Assembly: GCA_947372405.1 (NCBI GenBank) | Contig: CANBTO010000160.1 | Coordinates: 1-9,469 of the forward strand | Direction: 5' to 3' | Source: Verrucomicrobiaceae bacterium | GTDB taxonomy: Bacteria; Verrucomicrobiota; Verrucomicrobiae; Verrucomicrobiales; Akkermansiaceae | DNA: 9,469 nt | Shown here: positions 1 through 6,465 of the stretch, piece after piece | Layout of the letters: every line of letters begins with the position of its first letter | How positions within the stretch are numbered: position 1 is the stretch's first letter | Notes under the pieces: generated by a model | Told to the model about the DNA's origin: nothing | Databases searched by the model: none | The model's input: the letters and a program-made list of their open reading frames with translations, nothing else | Translations under genes and position numbers: made by a program

Positions 1-575
1 GCGAGTTGCTGTTTCCTCTCCGTTGCAGTCAGGGAAATCGTTGCGTTGTGGTAGTTGCTGTCCAGGGCGAGCACCGTGACCAGCGGCTTTCCTGCTGCGG
101 GTCCGAGGTCGAGGCGGTACCATTTCGCGGGCATGTTCCAGCGGGTGCCGGGATGCGCCTTGGCATAGGCCAGCTCCGCCGCAAGTTTATCGACGGGTTC
201 CTCGTCGTAATCGTGGTTGCCGAGGATGCTGTGGCACGGTCCGGGAAAAACCTCCTTCGGGTACATGTCCTCAAACTGGGTTTTCCAGCGCGGGCAGTCC
301 GTGCCGCCTTTGAACGGACCGTAAAAGTTGTCGCCCAGCAGAAACAACGCTTCCGGCTGGAACTTGCGGTCGCGTATGTAGCTGGTCATGCCGGCCGCCA
401 CGGCGGTTTGAGGCTTCAGGTCGCCAAGCCAGCCCCAGTCGCCGATCATCATGTAGTGGAGGGCGCTGCCGGCGGGGGGCTCCTCAAGCGCGGAAGCGGA
501 GTTGAGAATGCTTCTGCCGGCCATCAGCGCGGCGCTGAAACGGAAGGTTTGTTTGAGTGCCTGGCGGCGGTTCAT
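1..575 (-). CDS. Tat-exported purple-acid-phosphatase-like metallophosphoesterase (C-terminus cut by window edge)
   Basis: The first 191 residues of a calcineurin-like metallophosphoesterase are present; the gene runs off the left edge. The N-terminus has a twin-arginine motif (RRQALK, residues 3-8), a short hydrophobic stretch and a likely cleavage site near ASA (27-29), so export by the Tat pathway is probable. Metal-site motifs appear in family order: GDWG (45-48), GDNFY (81-85) and GNHD (119-122). The Tyr of GDNFY is the residue that ligates iron in purple acid phosphatases, which points to the TRAP-like subgroup and a phosphomonoesterase activity in the periplasm or outside. The ATG at 573-575 is the only in-frame start after an upstream in-frame stop near 640. 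No Shine-Dalgarno is visible. The gene lies downstream of the fucP terminator in the same direction, so it is probably a separate transcript. The substrate is unknown. Confidence 0.85.
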   Translation of the reverse strand, partial: MNRRQALKQTFRFSAALMAGRSILNSASALEEPPAGSALHYMMIGDWGWLGDLKPQTAVAAGMTSYIRDRKFQPEALFLLGDNFYGPFKGGTDCPRWKTQFEDMYPKEVFPGPCHSILGNHDYDEEPVDKLAAELAYAKAHPGTRWNMPAKWYRLDLGPAAGKPLVTVLALDSNYHNATISLTATERKQQL

Positions 576-660
576 GAAGTGGGTTTGAACGGTTGGAAAG
601 ATGCTGGAAAGAAGAACGTGAGGGTCTGCCGGTTTGTTTCAACCTCAAAACGACGGCAAC

Positions 661-691
661 AAAAAGGGCGGGTCCCCGCAAGGTCCCGCCC
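661..691 (-). terminator. Rho-independent terminator of the fucI-DUF2007-fucP operon
   Basis: On the minus strand a 7-bp GC stem (GGGCGGG, 691-685, pairing with CCCGCCC, 672-666) is extended by two more G-C pairs inside a mismatch. It closes a short loop and is followed directly by TTTTT (665-661). It begins 25 bases after the fucP stop codon. Stem, loop and T-tract are in the orientation expected for termination of leftward transcription. Confidence 0.85.
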
Positions 692-715
692 GGTTTGACT
701 TGGATGTGATGCCGC

Positions 716-2275
716 TCAGTGGCCTTTGTTGGCGTCCACGCTTACGCCTTCGGAGCCGCTGAGTTTGCTCCAGAAGAACCCGTAGCAGCCAATGATGCCG
801 AAGCAGACGAGCGGCATCCAGAAACTGACGGACATGTTGTAAACATCTCCGAGGTGGCCCATGATCTTGGGCATCAGCGCGCCGCCCGTGATGGACATGA
901 CGATGAAGGCGGATGCCTTTTTCTTCGACTGCGATCCGAGACCAAAGATTCCGAGCGCGAAAATGGTAGGGAACATCACGGACATGAAGAAGAAGGTGAG
1001 AAGAACAGCGATCACCGAAACCCAGCCAAGCTTCATCACGACGATGCCGCAGAGCAGCACGTTGATGAATGCGTAGGTGCCGAGCACCTTGTGCGCGGGC
1101 TTGCGGTTGATGACAGCGGATCCGACGAAGCGGCCGAGGCAGAACAGCACGAAACCGACACAGCCGAGAATGCGCGTCGCACCTTTTTCATTGATGAAAT
1201 AGAGTCCGTCCCGGATTGCCGCGTTGCCATTGACCAACCAGCCGTCCACGGCGGCTTTGGAGATGGCCGGAACCTCGGCGATCATGTAGTTGATGAAGAA
1301 ACTGAAGATGCCCGCCTGGGCGGCGACATAGCAGAATTGGCAGATGGTGGCCGAGGAGAAGTGCGGGTGCGCCCAGATGCTGTGGGAGTCGATCTTTCTG
1401 GACGCCGGAAAAAGGAAGAGTGCCGCTAACAGAATCGGAATTCCCACAATGTAGGGGATGGTTTTTCCTGCGTCCGCCTCGCTGACGTTGCAGGCGGGAA
1501 GAATCAGGTGGAGGATCATGTAGGTCGCGAAGCCAATGATGCAGACGTTGAGGACCATCAGGAGGAAGACCAGTCCGCGGCTGCAATGCATTTCCAGATT
1601 GCCTGATTTTCCAAGGCCCGGGGCATCGTCGGTATGATAGGTGTCCTCGGTCTTGAGGTCCGGGACGTCCGCAAAAAAGAAGATCACCGCCAGAATTAGC
1701 ACCACGATGGCGATGCCGAGATAGGGGATGTAGATCTGTCCTTGGGCGACTTCCACGCCACCCTCGGAATAGAAGTAGGAACCGCCCACGATCGGTCCGA
1801 TGATCCAGCCCACGCCGTTGAAGGATTGGGCGAGGTTGATGCGGGTGGAGCCCCTTTCCGCCGGACCGAGCACCGTAGTGTAGGGGTTGGCCACGGTTTC
1901 AAGCACCGTCAGTCCCATCGCGATCAGGCAGACGCCTAACAGGAAGGCCCAGAACTGGGAGATCTGTGTGGCGGGCATGAACCAGAAGCCGCCGATGGCA
2001 ACGAGGATCAGGCCGAAAATGATGCCCCAGCGGTATCCCAAGCGGCGGGTCAGCAGACCGGCGGGTAGCGCCATAATGGTGTAACCCATGTAGTGCGCGA
2101 ACTGGACCCATGCGGACTGCGCCTTGGTCAGGTGGAGTTGGTCCTGGAAGTGCTTGTCCATCACGTCGATCATGCTGTTGCAGAATCCCCACAACATGAA
2201 AAGGGAGCTGACGAGGATGAAGGTGACGGCGTAGTTCTTGCCGTTGGGTCCTGTGAATAGGCCGGGTTTGGTCAT
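716..2275 (-). CDS. fucP: FucP-type L-fucose:proton symporter (MFS, FHS family) with extra membrane segments
   Basis: An inner-membrane MFS permease predicted to import L-fucose or a related 6-deoxy sugar with protons. It aligns by eye with E. coli FucP. LFMLWGFCNSMID matches the TM1 segment, with D37 at the place of FucP Asp46, and GLTVLETVANP matches TM4, with E126 at the place of Glu135; both acidic residues are essential in FucP. QFCYVAAQ (313-320), GRFVGS, APHKVL-like and FPTIFALGI stretches also match. At 519 residues it is about 80 longer than E. coli FucP (438). Most of the excess lies between TM6 and TM7: residues 234-262 and 272-292 form two additional strongly hydrophobic segments, giving about 14 membrane spans. 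A smaller insertion follows TM7. The ATG at 2275 has no Shine-Dalgarno. It is the third gene of the operon, 49 bases after the DUF2007 gene, and ends just before a terminator. Exact sugar specificity is inferred. Confidence 0.9.
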   Translation of the reverse strand: MTKPGLFTGPNGKNYAVTFILVSSLFMLWGFCNSMIDVMDKHFQDQLHLTKAQSAWVQFAHYMGYTIMALPAGLLTRRLGYRWGIIFGLILVAIGGFWFMPATQISQFWAFLLGVCLIAMGLTVLETVANPYTTVLGPAERGSTRINLAQSFNGVGWIIGPIVGGSYFYSEGGVEVAQGQIYIPYLGIAIVVLILAVIFFFADVPDLKTEDTYHTDDAPGLGKSGNLEMHCSRGLVFLLMVLNVCIIGFATYMILHLILPACNVSEADAGKTIPYIVGIPILLAALFLFPASRKIDSHSIWAHPHFSSATICQFCYVAAQAGIFSFFINYMIAEVPAISKAAVDGWLVNGNAAIRDGLYFINEKGATRILGCVGFVLFCLGRFVGSAVINRKPAHKVLGTYAFINVLLCGIVVMKLGWVSVIAVLLTFFFMSVMFPTIFALGIFGLGSQSKKKASAFIVMSITGGALMPKIMGHLGDVYNMSVSFWMPLVCFGIIGCYGFFWSKLSGSEGVSVDANKGH

Positions 2276-2324
2276 GGGTTGTGGTGTTTGGATTTCGGTG
2301 AGTCTGGGGGTTTCTGTCGGATTG

Positions 2325-2669
2325 TCACTCAGGAAGAGACGGCGGTCGCTCGGGCTGGATGGACCCGCCGCAGGACCAGCAGAGTTCGAAGTTGCCCGGG
2401 TTCATTTCGCCGCAGGCGGGGCAGGGAATTTCGGTTTCAGCGTTGCGGTTTTCCGTCAGCAGATGGCTGCGGATGATTCGCACCGCCTCGACGTAGTCGT
2501 CATCGTTCAGGACGCAGAGAGCGGGAAAAAATTCCGGAATCGGGATTTCCGACAGGCCGGAACCGGTTAGATGTTCGTTGCGGATGAGCGTGGGGATGCC
2601 TTCCGCTTCCACGAGACCTTGGAAAAAGGCCACGCGGGTGAAATCGGGCTCGCGGAAAAGTTCCTTCAT
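2325..2669 (-). CDS. DUF2007-like protein with C-terminal zinc ribbon
   Basis: A 114-residue soluble protein. Residues 1-70 look like the DUF2007 fold (putative prokaryotic signal-transducing protein): an opening strand and helix with LVEAEGIPTLIRNEHL (19-34), then FPALCVLNDDDYVEAVRIIRSHL-like strand-helix. The C-terminus carries two CxxC knuckles, C83/C86 and C97/C100, in a CPACGEMNPGNFELCWSCG arrangement typical of a zinc ribbon. The same frame is open back to an ATG at 2756, but that would overlap fucI by 53 bases and add a low-quality Arg/Ser/Pro-rich stretch. The ATG at 2669 begins exactly where the DUF2007-like domain begins and leaves 34 bases after fucI. It sits between fucI and fucP on the same strand and is probably co-transcribed. 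Its role is unknown; a regulatory or protein-binding role is only a guess. Confidence 0.8.
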   Translation of the reverse strand: MKELFREPDFTRVAFFQGLVEAEGIPTLIRNEHLTGSGLSEIPIPEFFPALCVLNDDDYVEAVRIIRSHLLTENRNAETEIPCPACGEMNPGNFELCWSCGGSIQPERPPSLPE

Positions 2670-2703
2670 GCGGGTGCGAATGGAGGCATGCCATGAAGGA
2701 GGA

Positions 2704-4485
2704 TCACGCCTTGCCGTAGAGCGGGCCGTAGTTGGCGCAGGCGCGGAAGTCCGCACCCTCGATGTCGGCGGTGCCGAAGGCGCGCCAGGCGCTGGGGCGG
2801 AAGACGCGGTCTTCGCCGACGTTGTGCATGTAAACCGGGATGCGCAGCATCGAGGCCAGCGTCAGATAGAGGTGGCCGACGTGGCCGCAGGTCATCACGC
2901 AATGGTTGGCACCCCAGTGGTTCATCACCTCATAGGCGCTGGTGAAGGCACCTTCACCGGTTAGGATCGGTGCGAACCAGGTGGTCGGCCAAGTGGGGTT
3001 GGTGCGTTGGTCGAGCGCGTCGTGCACTTCATCCGGCAGGTCGATGGTGTGGCCTTCGGCGATTTGCAGGGCGGGCCCGAGACCGTCAACGAGGTTGAGG
3101 CGGATCATGGTGGCGGGCATGCCGCCTTTGGTGCGGAAGCGGGTGCTCCAGCCGCCGCCGGGGAAGTATTCGGTGATGGACGGATGCCAGGTGGTGGCCT
3201 TGAGACAACGTTTCATCTCCGCGTCCGAAATTTCCCAGAACGGCTTCATGGTGGGCACGCCCTTTTTCGTCTGCTCGCCGGTGCCGTCGAGCGCGGCCGG
3301 GCCGGAGTTGATGAGGTGGAGGATGCCGTCGCCGACGAGCGGGTGCTCGACCTTCTGGCCGCTGGCTTTTTCGATGGCCTCAAGGCTCCAGTAGGTGCGG
3401 AGGTCGGCGAAGATCTGGGCGGTGTTGGTGAGCAGCCAGCCGAAGAGCATGCCCGCGCCGTTGAGGGCGTCGTTTTCGGTGGCGACGATATAGGGCGCGC
3501 GCTTGCCATTCCAATCGAAGGACGAGTTGAGGATGGCCTCCATGAAGTCGCCGTTCGGGAAGTGGTCGGTCCACTGGCGCTGGCCCTGGAAACCGGCGGC
3601 GATGGCGTTGTGACCGTGCGATTGTTCGCCAAGCTTCATGCGCTTGAGCTTCGGGTTGCCGACCATCAGGTCGCGGGCGATAAGCGCCATCTTCACGCTG
3701 TCCTCCCATTCGGTATCGAGTTGTTCGCGCGAGCGGGTGGTTTCGGGTGAGTTGTAGTCCTTGCCCTCCTTGCAGTGTTTTTTCACCCAGGCGATGGCGG
3801 TTTCATACTCCACCTTGTCATACTGGCCCTTGCGCATGCGTCCGGCGATTTCTGACATGTCGATGGCTTCCACGCGCATGCCGAACCATTTTTCCCAGAG
3901 TTTCGTGTCCACCACGGAGCCGGCGATGCCCATGGAAGTGCCGCCCATTGAGAGGTAGGACTTGCCGCGCATCAAGGCGACGGTGAGGCCGCAGCGGGCG
4001 AAGGTGAGCAGCTTCTCTCTAACATCCGCGGGGATGTCGGTGTCGGTGGCGGACTGCACGTCCTTGCCATAGATGCCGAAGGCCGGAAGTCCCTTCTGCG
4101 TGTGGCCGGCGAGCACGGCGGCCAGATATACCGCGCCGGGGCGCTCGGTGCCGTTGAAGCCCCAGACGGCTTTCGGTGTGTGCGGATCCATGTCCATCGT
4201 CTCGGAGCCGTAGCACCAGCAGGGCGTGACTGTTAGAGAGACGCCGACGTTGGAGAGGCGGAACTTGTCCGCACAGGCGGCGGCTTCGGCGACACCACCG
4301 ATGCAGGTGTCCGCGATGACGCATTCGACGGGAGTGCCGTCCGGATAGCGTAGTTCGGCGGTGAAAAGTTCCGCAACGGCCCGGGCCTGCTGCATGGTGC
4401 GTTCTTCAAGTGATTCGCGAACGCCGCCGAGACGGCCATCAATCGTTGGACGAATGCCGATTTTTGGATAAGCTGGTTTTTTCAT
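2704..4485 (-). CDS. fucI: L-fucose isomerase
   Basis: Cytoplasmic Mn2+-dependent ketol isomerase converting L-fucose to L-fuculose (family members also take D-arabinose). The protein aligns end to end with E. coli FucI (591 residues; here 593), from [13 protein letters not shown] at the N-terminus to [10 protein letters not shown] at the C-terminus. The catalytic and metal residues fall at the same numbers as in E. coli: E337 (in ATEND), D361 (in FADLRTYW) and H528 (in WGANH). Other conserved blocks are [30 protein letters not shown] and [12 protein letters not shown]. The frame stays open upstream to an ATG at 4587, but the ATG at 4485 gives the family N-terminus and preserves residue numbering, so it is chosen. 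There is no Shine-Dalgarno. It is the first gene of the fuc operon, divergent from the AraC-type regulator. No fucK or fucA is present in the window. Confidence 0.97.
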   Translation of the reverse strand: MKKPAYPKIGIRPTIDGRLGGVRESLEERTMQQARAVAELFTAELRYPDGTPVECVIADTCIGGVAEAAACADKFRLSNVGVSLTVTPCWCYGSETMDMDPHTPKAVWGFNGTERPGAVYLAAVLAGHTQKGLPAFGIYGKDVQSATDTDIPADVREKLLTFARCGLTVALMRGKSYLSMGGTSMGIAGSVVDTKLWEKWFGMRVEAIDMSEIAGRMRKGQYDKVEYETAIAWVKKHCKEGKDYNSPETTRSREQLDTEWEDSVKMALIARDLMVGNPKLKRMKLGEQSHGHNAIAAGFQGQRQWTDHFPNGDFMEAILNSSFDWNGKRAPYIVATENDALNGAGMLFGWLLTNTAQIFADLRTYWSLEAIEKASGQKVEHPLVGDGILHLINSGPAALDGTGEQTKKGVPTMKPFWEISDAEMKRCLKATTWHPSITEYFPGGGWSTRFRTKGGMPATMIRLNLVDGLGPALQIAEGHTIDLPDEVHDALDQRTNPTWPTTWFAPILTGEGAFTSAYEVMNHWGANHCVMTCGHVGHLYLTLASMLRIPVYMHNVGEDRVFRPSAWRAFGTADIEGADFRACANYGPLYGKA

Positions 4486-4491
4486 GCTGGA

Positions 4492-4541
4492 ATGGGTTTG
4501 AAATCCCTTGTGGAGGAAACGTGCCAGATCGGATGGGTTTG
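4492..4541. repeat. Direct repeat ATGGGTTTG in the fucI leader (possible operator half-sites)
   Basis: ATGGGTTTG occurs at 4492-4500 and again at 4533-4541, 41 bases apart start to start (about four helical turns). A close variant, GTGGGTTTG, lies at 579-587 just upstream of the metallophosphoesterase start. The copy next to fucI is part of a longer 10-base identity (TGGGTTTGAA) shared between the two leaders. The spacing on one face of the helix suits an AraC-family site, but the copies are short and chance cannot be excluded. Confidence 0.35.
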
Positions 4542-4632
4542 TCAGTGTGTTTTTTAAGGCGCTAACGAATCGGGAGAGAACGGCCATTCAAGACATCCGG
4601 TGGCTGCAAACACGCCGGTCGGCATGATGATA

Positions 4633-4659
4633 AATCCAATGCATGGATGATCTTGGATT
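4633..4659. repeat. Inverted repeat AATCCAA-N13-TTGGATT upstream of the araC-type gene
   Basis: A perfect 7-base inverted repeat (4633-4639 and 4653-4659) sits 34-61 bases before the regulator start codon. The ATGCAT palindrome (4639-4644) begins at its left arm. GCATGATGAT (4622-4631) is echoed by GCATGGATGAT (4641-4651), and AATGCAT (4638-4644) by ATTGCAT (4657-4663). This is the most repeat-dense part of the divergent promoter region and is a candidate operator. Confidence 0.45.
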
Positions 4660-4693
4660 GCATATTGGGTGATGGCCAGCTATCTCATGGCGC

Positions 4694-5572
4694 ATGACAG
4701 ATACCAGCGAGGCTCCGGCGTTCATTTCACGGCAGGTCGAGTCCTCCCGTCTGTTTTTTCTCGATTCGGGCGGAGACGGGGATTTTGTCGTCGTCTTCGG
4801 CGGTTTCGAGCGTTGCGATGCGGACTATCGGATTGATCGCCGGAATTTTCCGTGGTTCTGCCTGGAATTCGTCAACCGCGGCAGTGGTTCGCTCCACCTC
4901 GGGGAGGTGGATCACGAGCTGAATCCCGGAAGCTTTTTCGTGTATGGCCCGGATCTACCCCACCGCATCGAGAGCGCGCCTGAAAATCCGCTAGGTAAAT
5001 ATTTCGTCGGCTTCACCGGCAGAGGCGCGCTGGAATTCCTGCACAAATACGATCTCCAGCCGGGAATGGCCGCTCGTTGCGTCAAGGGCGAACCGATCCG
5101 TCGTGCCTTCGACACGCTGATTGATCGGGGAATTCGCAAGACGGAACTTGCAAGGACGCTTTGCTCGCTGATCACCCGGCAGTTGCTGCTGATGTGCCGG
5201 GACGATGCCGCGAACCCGGTGAATACGGACTCGCCTGCCTACGCCAGCTATGTCCGCACCCGCGAGTTTATCGAAGCAAACTTTCTCTTCATATCCTCGC
5301 TGGACGCCGTCGCCGTGGCCTGCGGCCAGGACTCGCCCTACCTCTGCCGGCTCTTTGCGCGCTACCACGACGAGAGCCCCTATCAGTTTCTAACACGCCT
5401 GCGGATGGACCATGCCTCACGCCTGCTGCTGGAAGGGAACATGTCGGTCAAGGAAGTGGCCGCGGCGATGGGCTTCAAGGACGCGTTCCACTTTTCGAGG
5501 GTTTTCAAATCCGTCCACCATGTGCCGCCATCGAGGTTCCGGCAGTCGATGCATCCGCAATGGCCGGGCTGA
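4694..5572 (+). CDS. AraC-family transcriptional regulator, probable regulator of the fucose operon
   Basis: A 292-residue cytoplasmic DNA-binding regulator. Residues about 45-125 resemble the cupin-like sugar-sensing half of AraC proteins (EFVNRGSGSLHLG, then LNPGSFFVYGPDLPHRI, the typical AraC_binding pattern). Residues about 187-286 form the double helix-turn-helix domain: the first HTH includes LDAVAVACGQDSPYLCRLF, followed by the linker YQFLTRLRMDHASRLL, and the second HTH is VKEVAAAMGFKDAFHFSRVF with the characteristic PPSRFR ending. It is divergent from fucI across 208 bases, which makes the fuc operon the likely target and the imported sugar or a product the likely effector; this is inferred from position. 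The ATG at 4694 lacks a Shine-Dalgarno. Another ATG at 4687 is in a different frame. Its last 68 bases overlap the 3' end of the convergent rhomboid gene. Confidence 0.9.
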   Translation: MTDTSEAPAFISRQVESSRLFFLDSGGDGDFVVVFGGFERCDADYRIDRRNFPWFCLEFVNRGSGSLHLGEVDHELNPGSFFVYGPDLPHRIESAPENPLGKYFVGFTGRGALEFLHKYDLQPGMAARCVKGEPIRRAFDTLIDRGIRKTELARTLCSLITRQLLLMCRDDAANPVNTDSPAYASYVRTREFIEANFLFISSLDAVAVACGQDSPYLCRLFARYHDESPYQFLTRLRMDHASRLLLEGNMSVKEVAAAMGFKDAFHFSRVFKSVHHVPPSRFRQSMHPQWPG

Positions 5573-6407
5573 AGGTTCCGAAAACGAGGCCGGCGGTGAG
5601 TCCGGAGCCGAAACCGAAAACGTGACCGAGAACGTCGGTGTTGCTTCCGGGGGATCCGCCGCCCAGCCAGCCTAACAGGACGACGCCCGCGACGAGCGGT
5701 GCGGTGATCCTCGCCCATGGAAGCCGGAAGCGGTTGCGCAACATGGAAAGGAAACCGAGCCCCGAAAGAATTCCAAGAGCGCCGAAAACCGCGGTGGATG
5801 CGCCGATGGATTCGAAGGATTGTGGAAACGTCACCGCCGATGTGATCGCGTTGCCAGCGGTTCCGCTGATCAGGATGAGCGCCCAGCCGCGCCAAGCTCC
5901 GAGGCATCTCGAAACCAGCGTTCCGAAAAGCATTCCGCTGAGGAGGTTGCCGACGAGGTGGGGGAGGTCGGCGTGCAGGAACAGCGAGGTGAAGGGTCTC
6001 CACCACTCGCCACGGCCGATGAAGGCGGTGCTTGAAGATGCGGCTCGATTGACAAGCGAGGGATTCTCGCCCTGCCAGAAATAAACCACGATGAGTGCCA
6101 TCATCCAGATGCCATAGATGCCCCATCCGGCTGAAAAACGGAACGCCTCGTGTTCCCCGGTCAGGACGGTTGCGGGTTTGATTTGCTCGCTGTCGTAGTC
6201 CGCCAGTTCCTTTGAAACGTTGCTTGCGGACTCCGGTTCGGCATGAAGGGCGTATCCGTCATCGGGTTCGGCATCGGTCACGCAGCATGGTTGGCGCATT
6301 GCGAGGACGACCAGTGCGTGCTCGTGGGCTTTCTCAAGCGTCGGGTATTTGCCGACCTCGACGAGGCCATCCCATTCGGTTGCGGTTGCTTCTGCGGTTT
6401 CGTTCAT
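5505..6407 (-). CDS. GlpG-like rhomboid family intramembrane serine protease
   Basis: A 300-residue inner-membrane protease. The catalytic serine lies in GASTAVFG (S204) and the catalytic histidine in LGHVFGFGSG (H262). The upstream HxxxN signature (H150-LVG-N154) follows the WWRPFTSLFLHADL loop typical of rhomboids. About six membrane spans are visible between residues 93 and 285. Residues about 14-72 are soluble and resemble the cytosolic N-terminal domain of GlpG (a helix with EKAHEHALVVLAM, then YALHAEPESASNVSKELADY). The frame extends to a TTG at 6446, but the ATG at 6407 is preferred. It is the last gene of a probable three-gene unit, 58 bases after the SH3/proline-rich gene. Its C-terminal 22 residues are encoded antisense to the end of the AraC-type gene. 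Substrates are unknown. Confidence 0.9.
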   Translation of the reverse strand: MNETAEATATEWDGLVEVGKYPTLEKAHEHALVVLAMRQPCCVTDAEPDDGYALHAEPESASNVSKELADYDSEQIKPATVLTGEHEAFRFSAGWGIYGIWMMALIVVYFWQGENPSLVNRAASSSTAFIGRGEWWRPFTSLFLHADLPHLVGNLLSGMLFGTLVSRCLGAWRGWALILISGTAGNAITSAVTFPQSFESIGASTAVFGALGILSGLGFLSMLRNRFRLPWARITAPLVAGVVLLGWLGGGSPGSNTDVLGHVFGFGSGLTAGLVFGTFSPAIADASTAGTSMAAHGGRI

Positions 6408-6465
6408 GCGGTGACGCCAACATCCAACTGCAAATGAATCCGTCAACCGTTAGCGGAACACGCGG

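Larger units (their letters stand above)
4486..4693. promoter_or_regulatory. Divergent intergenic region between fucI and the AraC-type regulator
   Basis: This 208-base region must hold the promoters for leftward fucI and rightward araC-type transcription. I could not assign convincing -35/-10 pairs by eye. It is locally more AT-rich near 4621-4670, where it contains an inverted repeat. A 9-base direct repeat lies closer to fucI. The layout is the usual one for an AraC-family sugar regulator controlling its neighbour and itself. Confidence 0.6.

Noticed and set aside
6..698. Long plus-strand open frame opposite the metallophosphoesterase
   Set aside because: The minus-strand frame carries ordered GDWG, GDNFY and GNHD motifs plus a Tat signal, while the plus-strand translation resembles no known family and crosses a terminator. 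It is a GC-driven shadow.
719..1429. Long plus-strand open frame inside fucP
   Set aside because: The opposite strand encodes clear FucP membrane segments; this frame gives a His/Glu/Asp-rich translation typical of antisense shadows of hydrophobic genes.
2670..2756. 29-residue N-terminal extension of the DUF2007-like protein overlapping fucI
   Set aside because: It is an Arg/Ser/Pro-rich read-through of the fucI C-terminus in another frame, and the domain begins at the later ATG.
3007..3750. Long plus-strand open frame inside fucI
   Set aside because: It is fully antisense to a gene conserved end to end with E. coli FucI. The translation is Gly/Ala/Val/Glu-rich with no domain pattern.
4512..4565. 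Possible leader peptide on the plus strand: GGAGG followed by a GTG and about 14 codons
   Set aside because: It lies antisense to the fucI leader and well upstream of the regulator gene, with no attenuator structure. The single good Shine-Dalgarno match is probably coincidental.
4486..4587. 34-residue N-terminal extension of FucI from an upstream ATG
   Set aside because: The internal ATG at 4485 gives the family N-terminus and identical catalytic numbering to E. coli; the extension has no family counterpart and would consume the promoter region.
6408..6446. TTG-initiated 13-residue extension of the rhomboid protein
   Set aside because: A weak start codon with no ribosome-binding site; the ATG at 6407 begins just before the soluble N-terminal domain.
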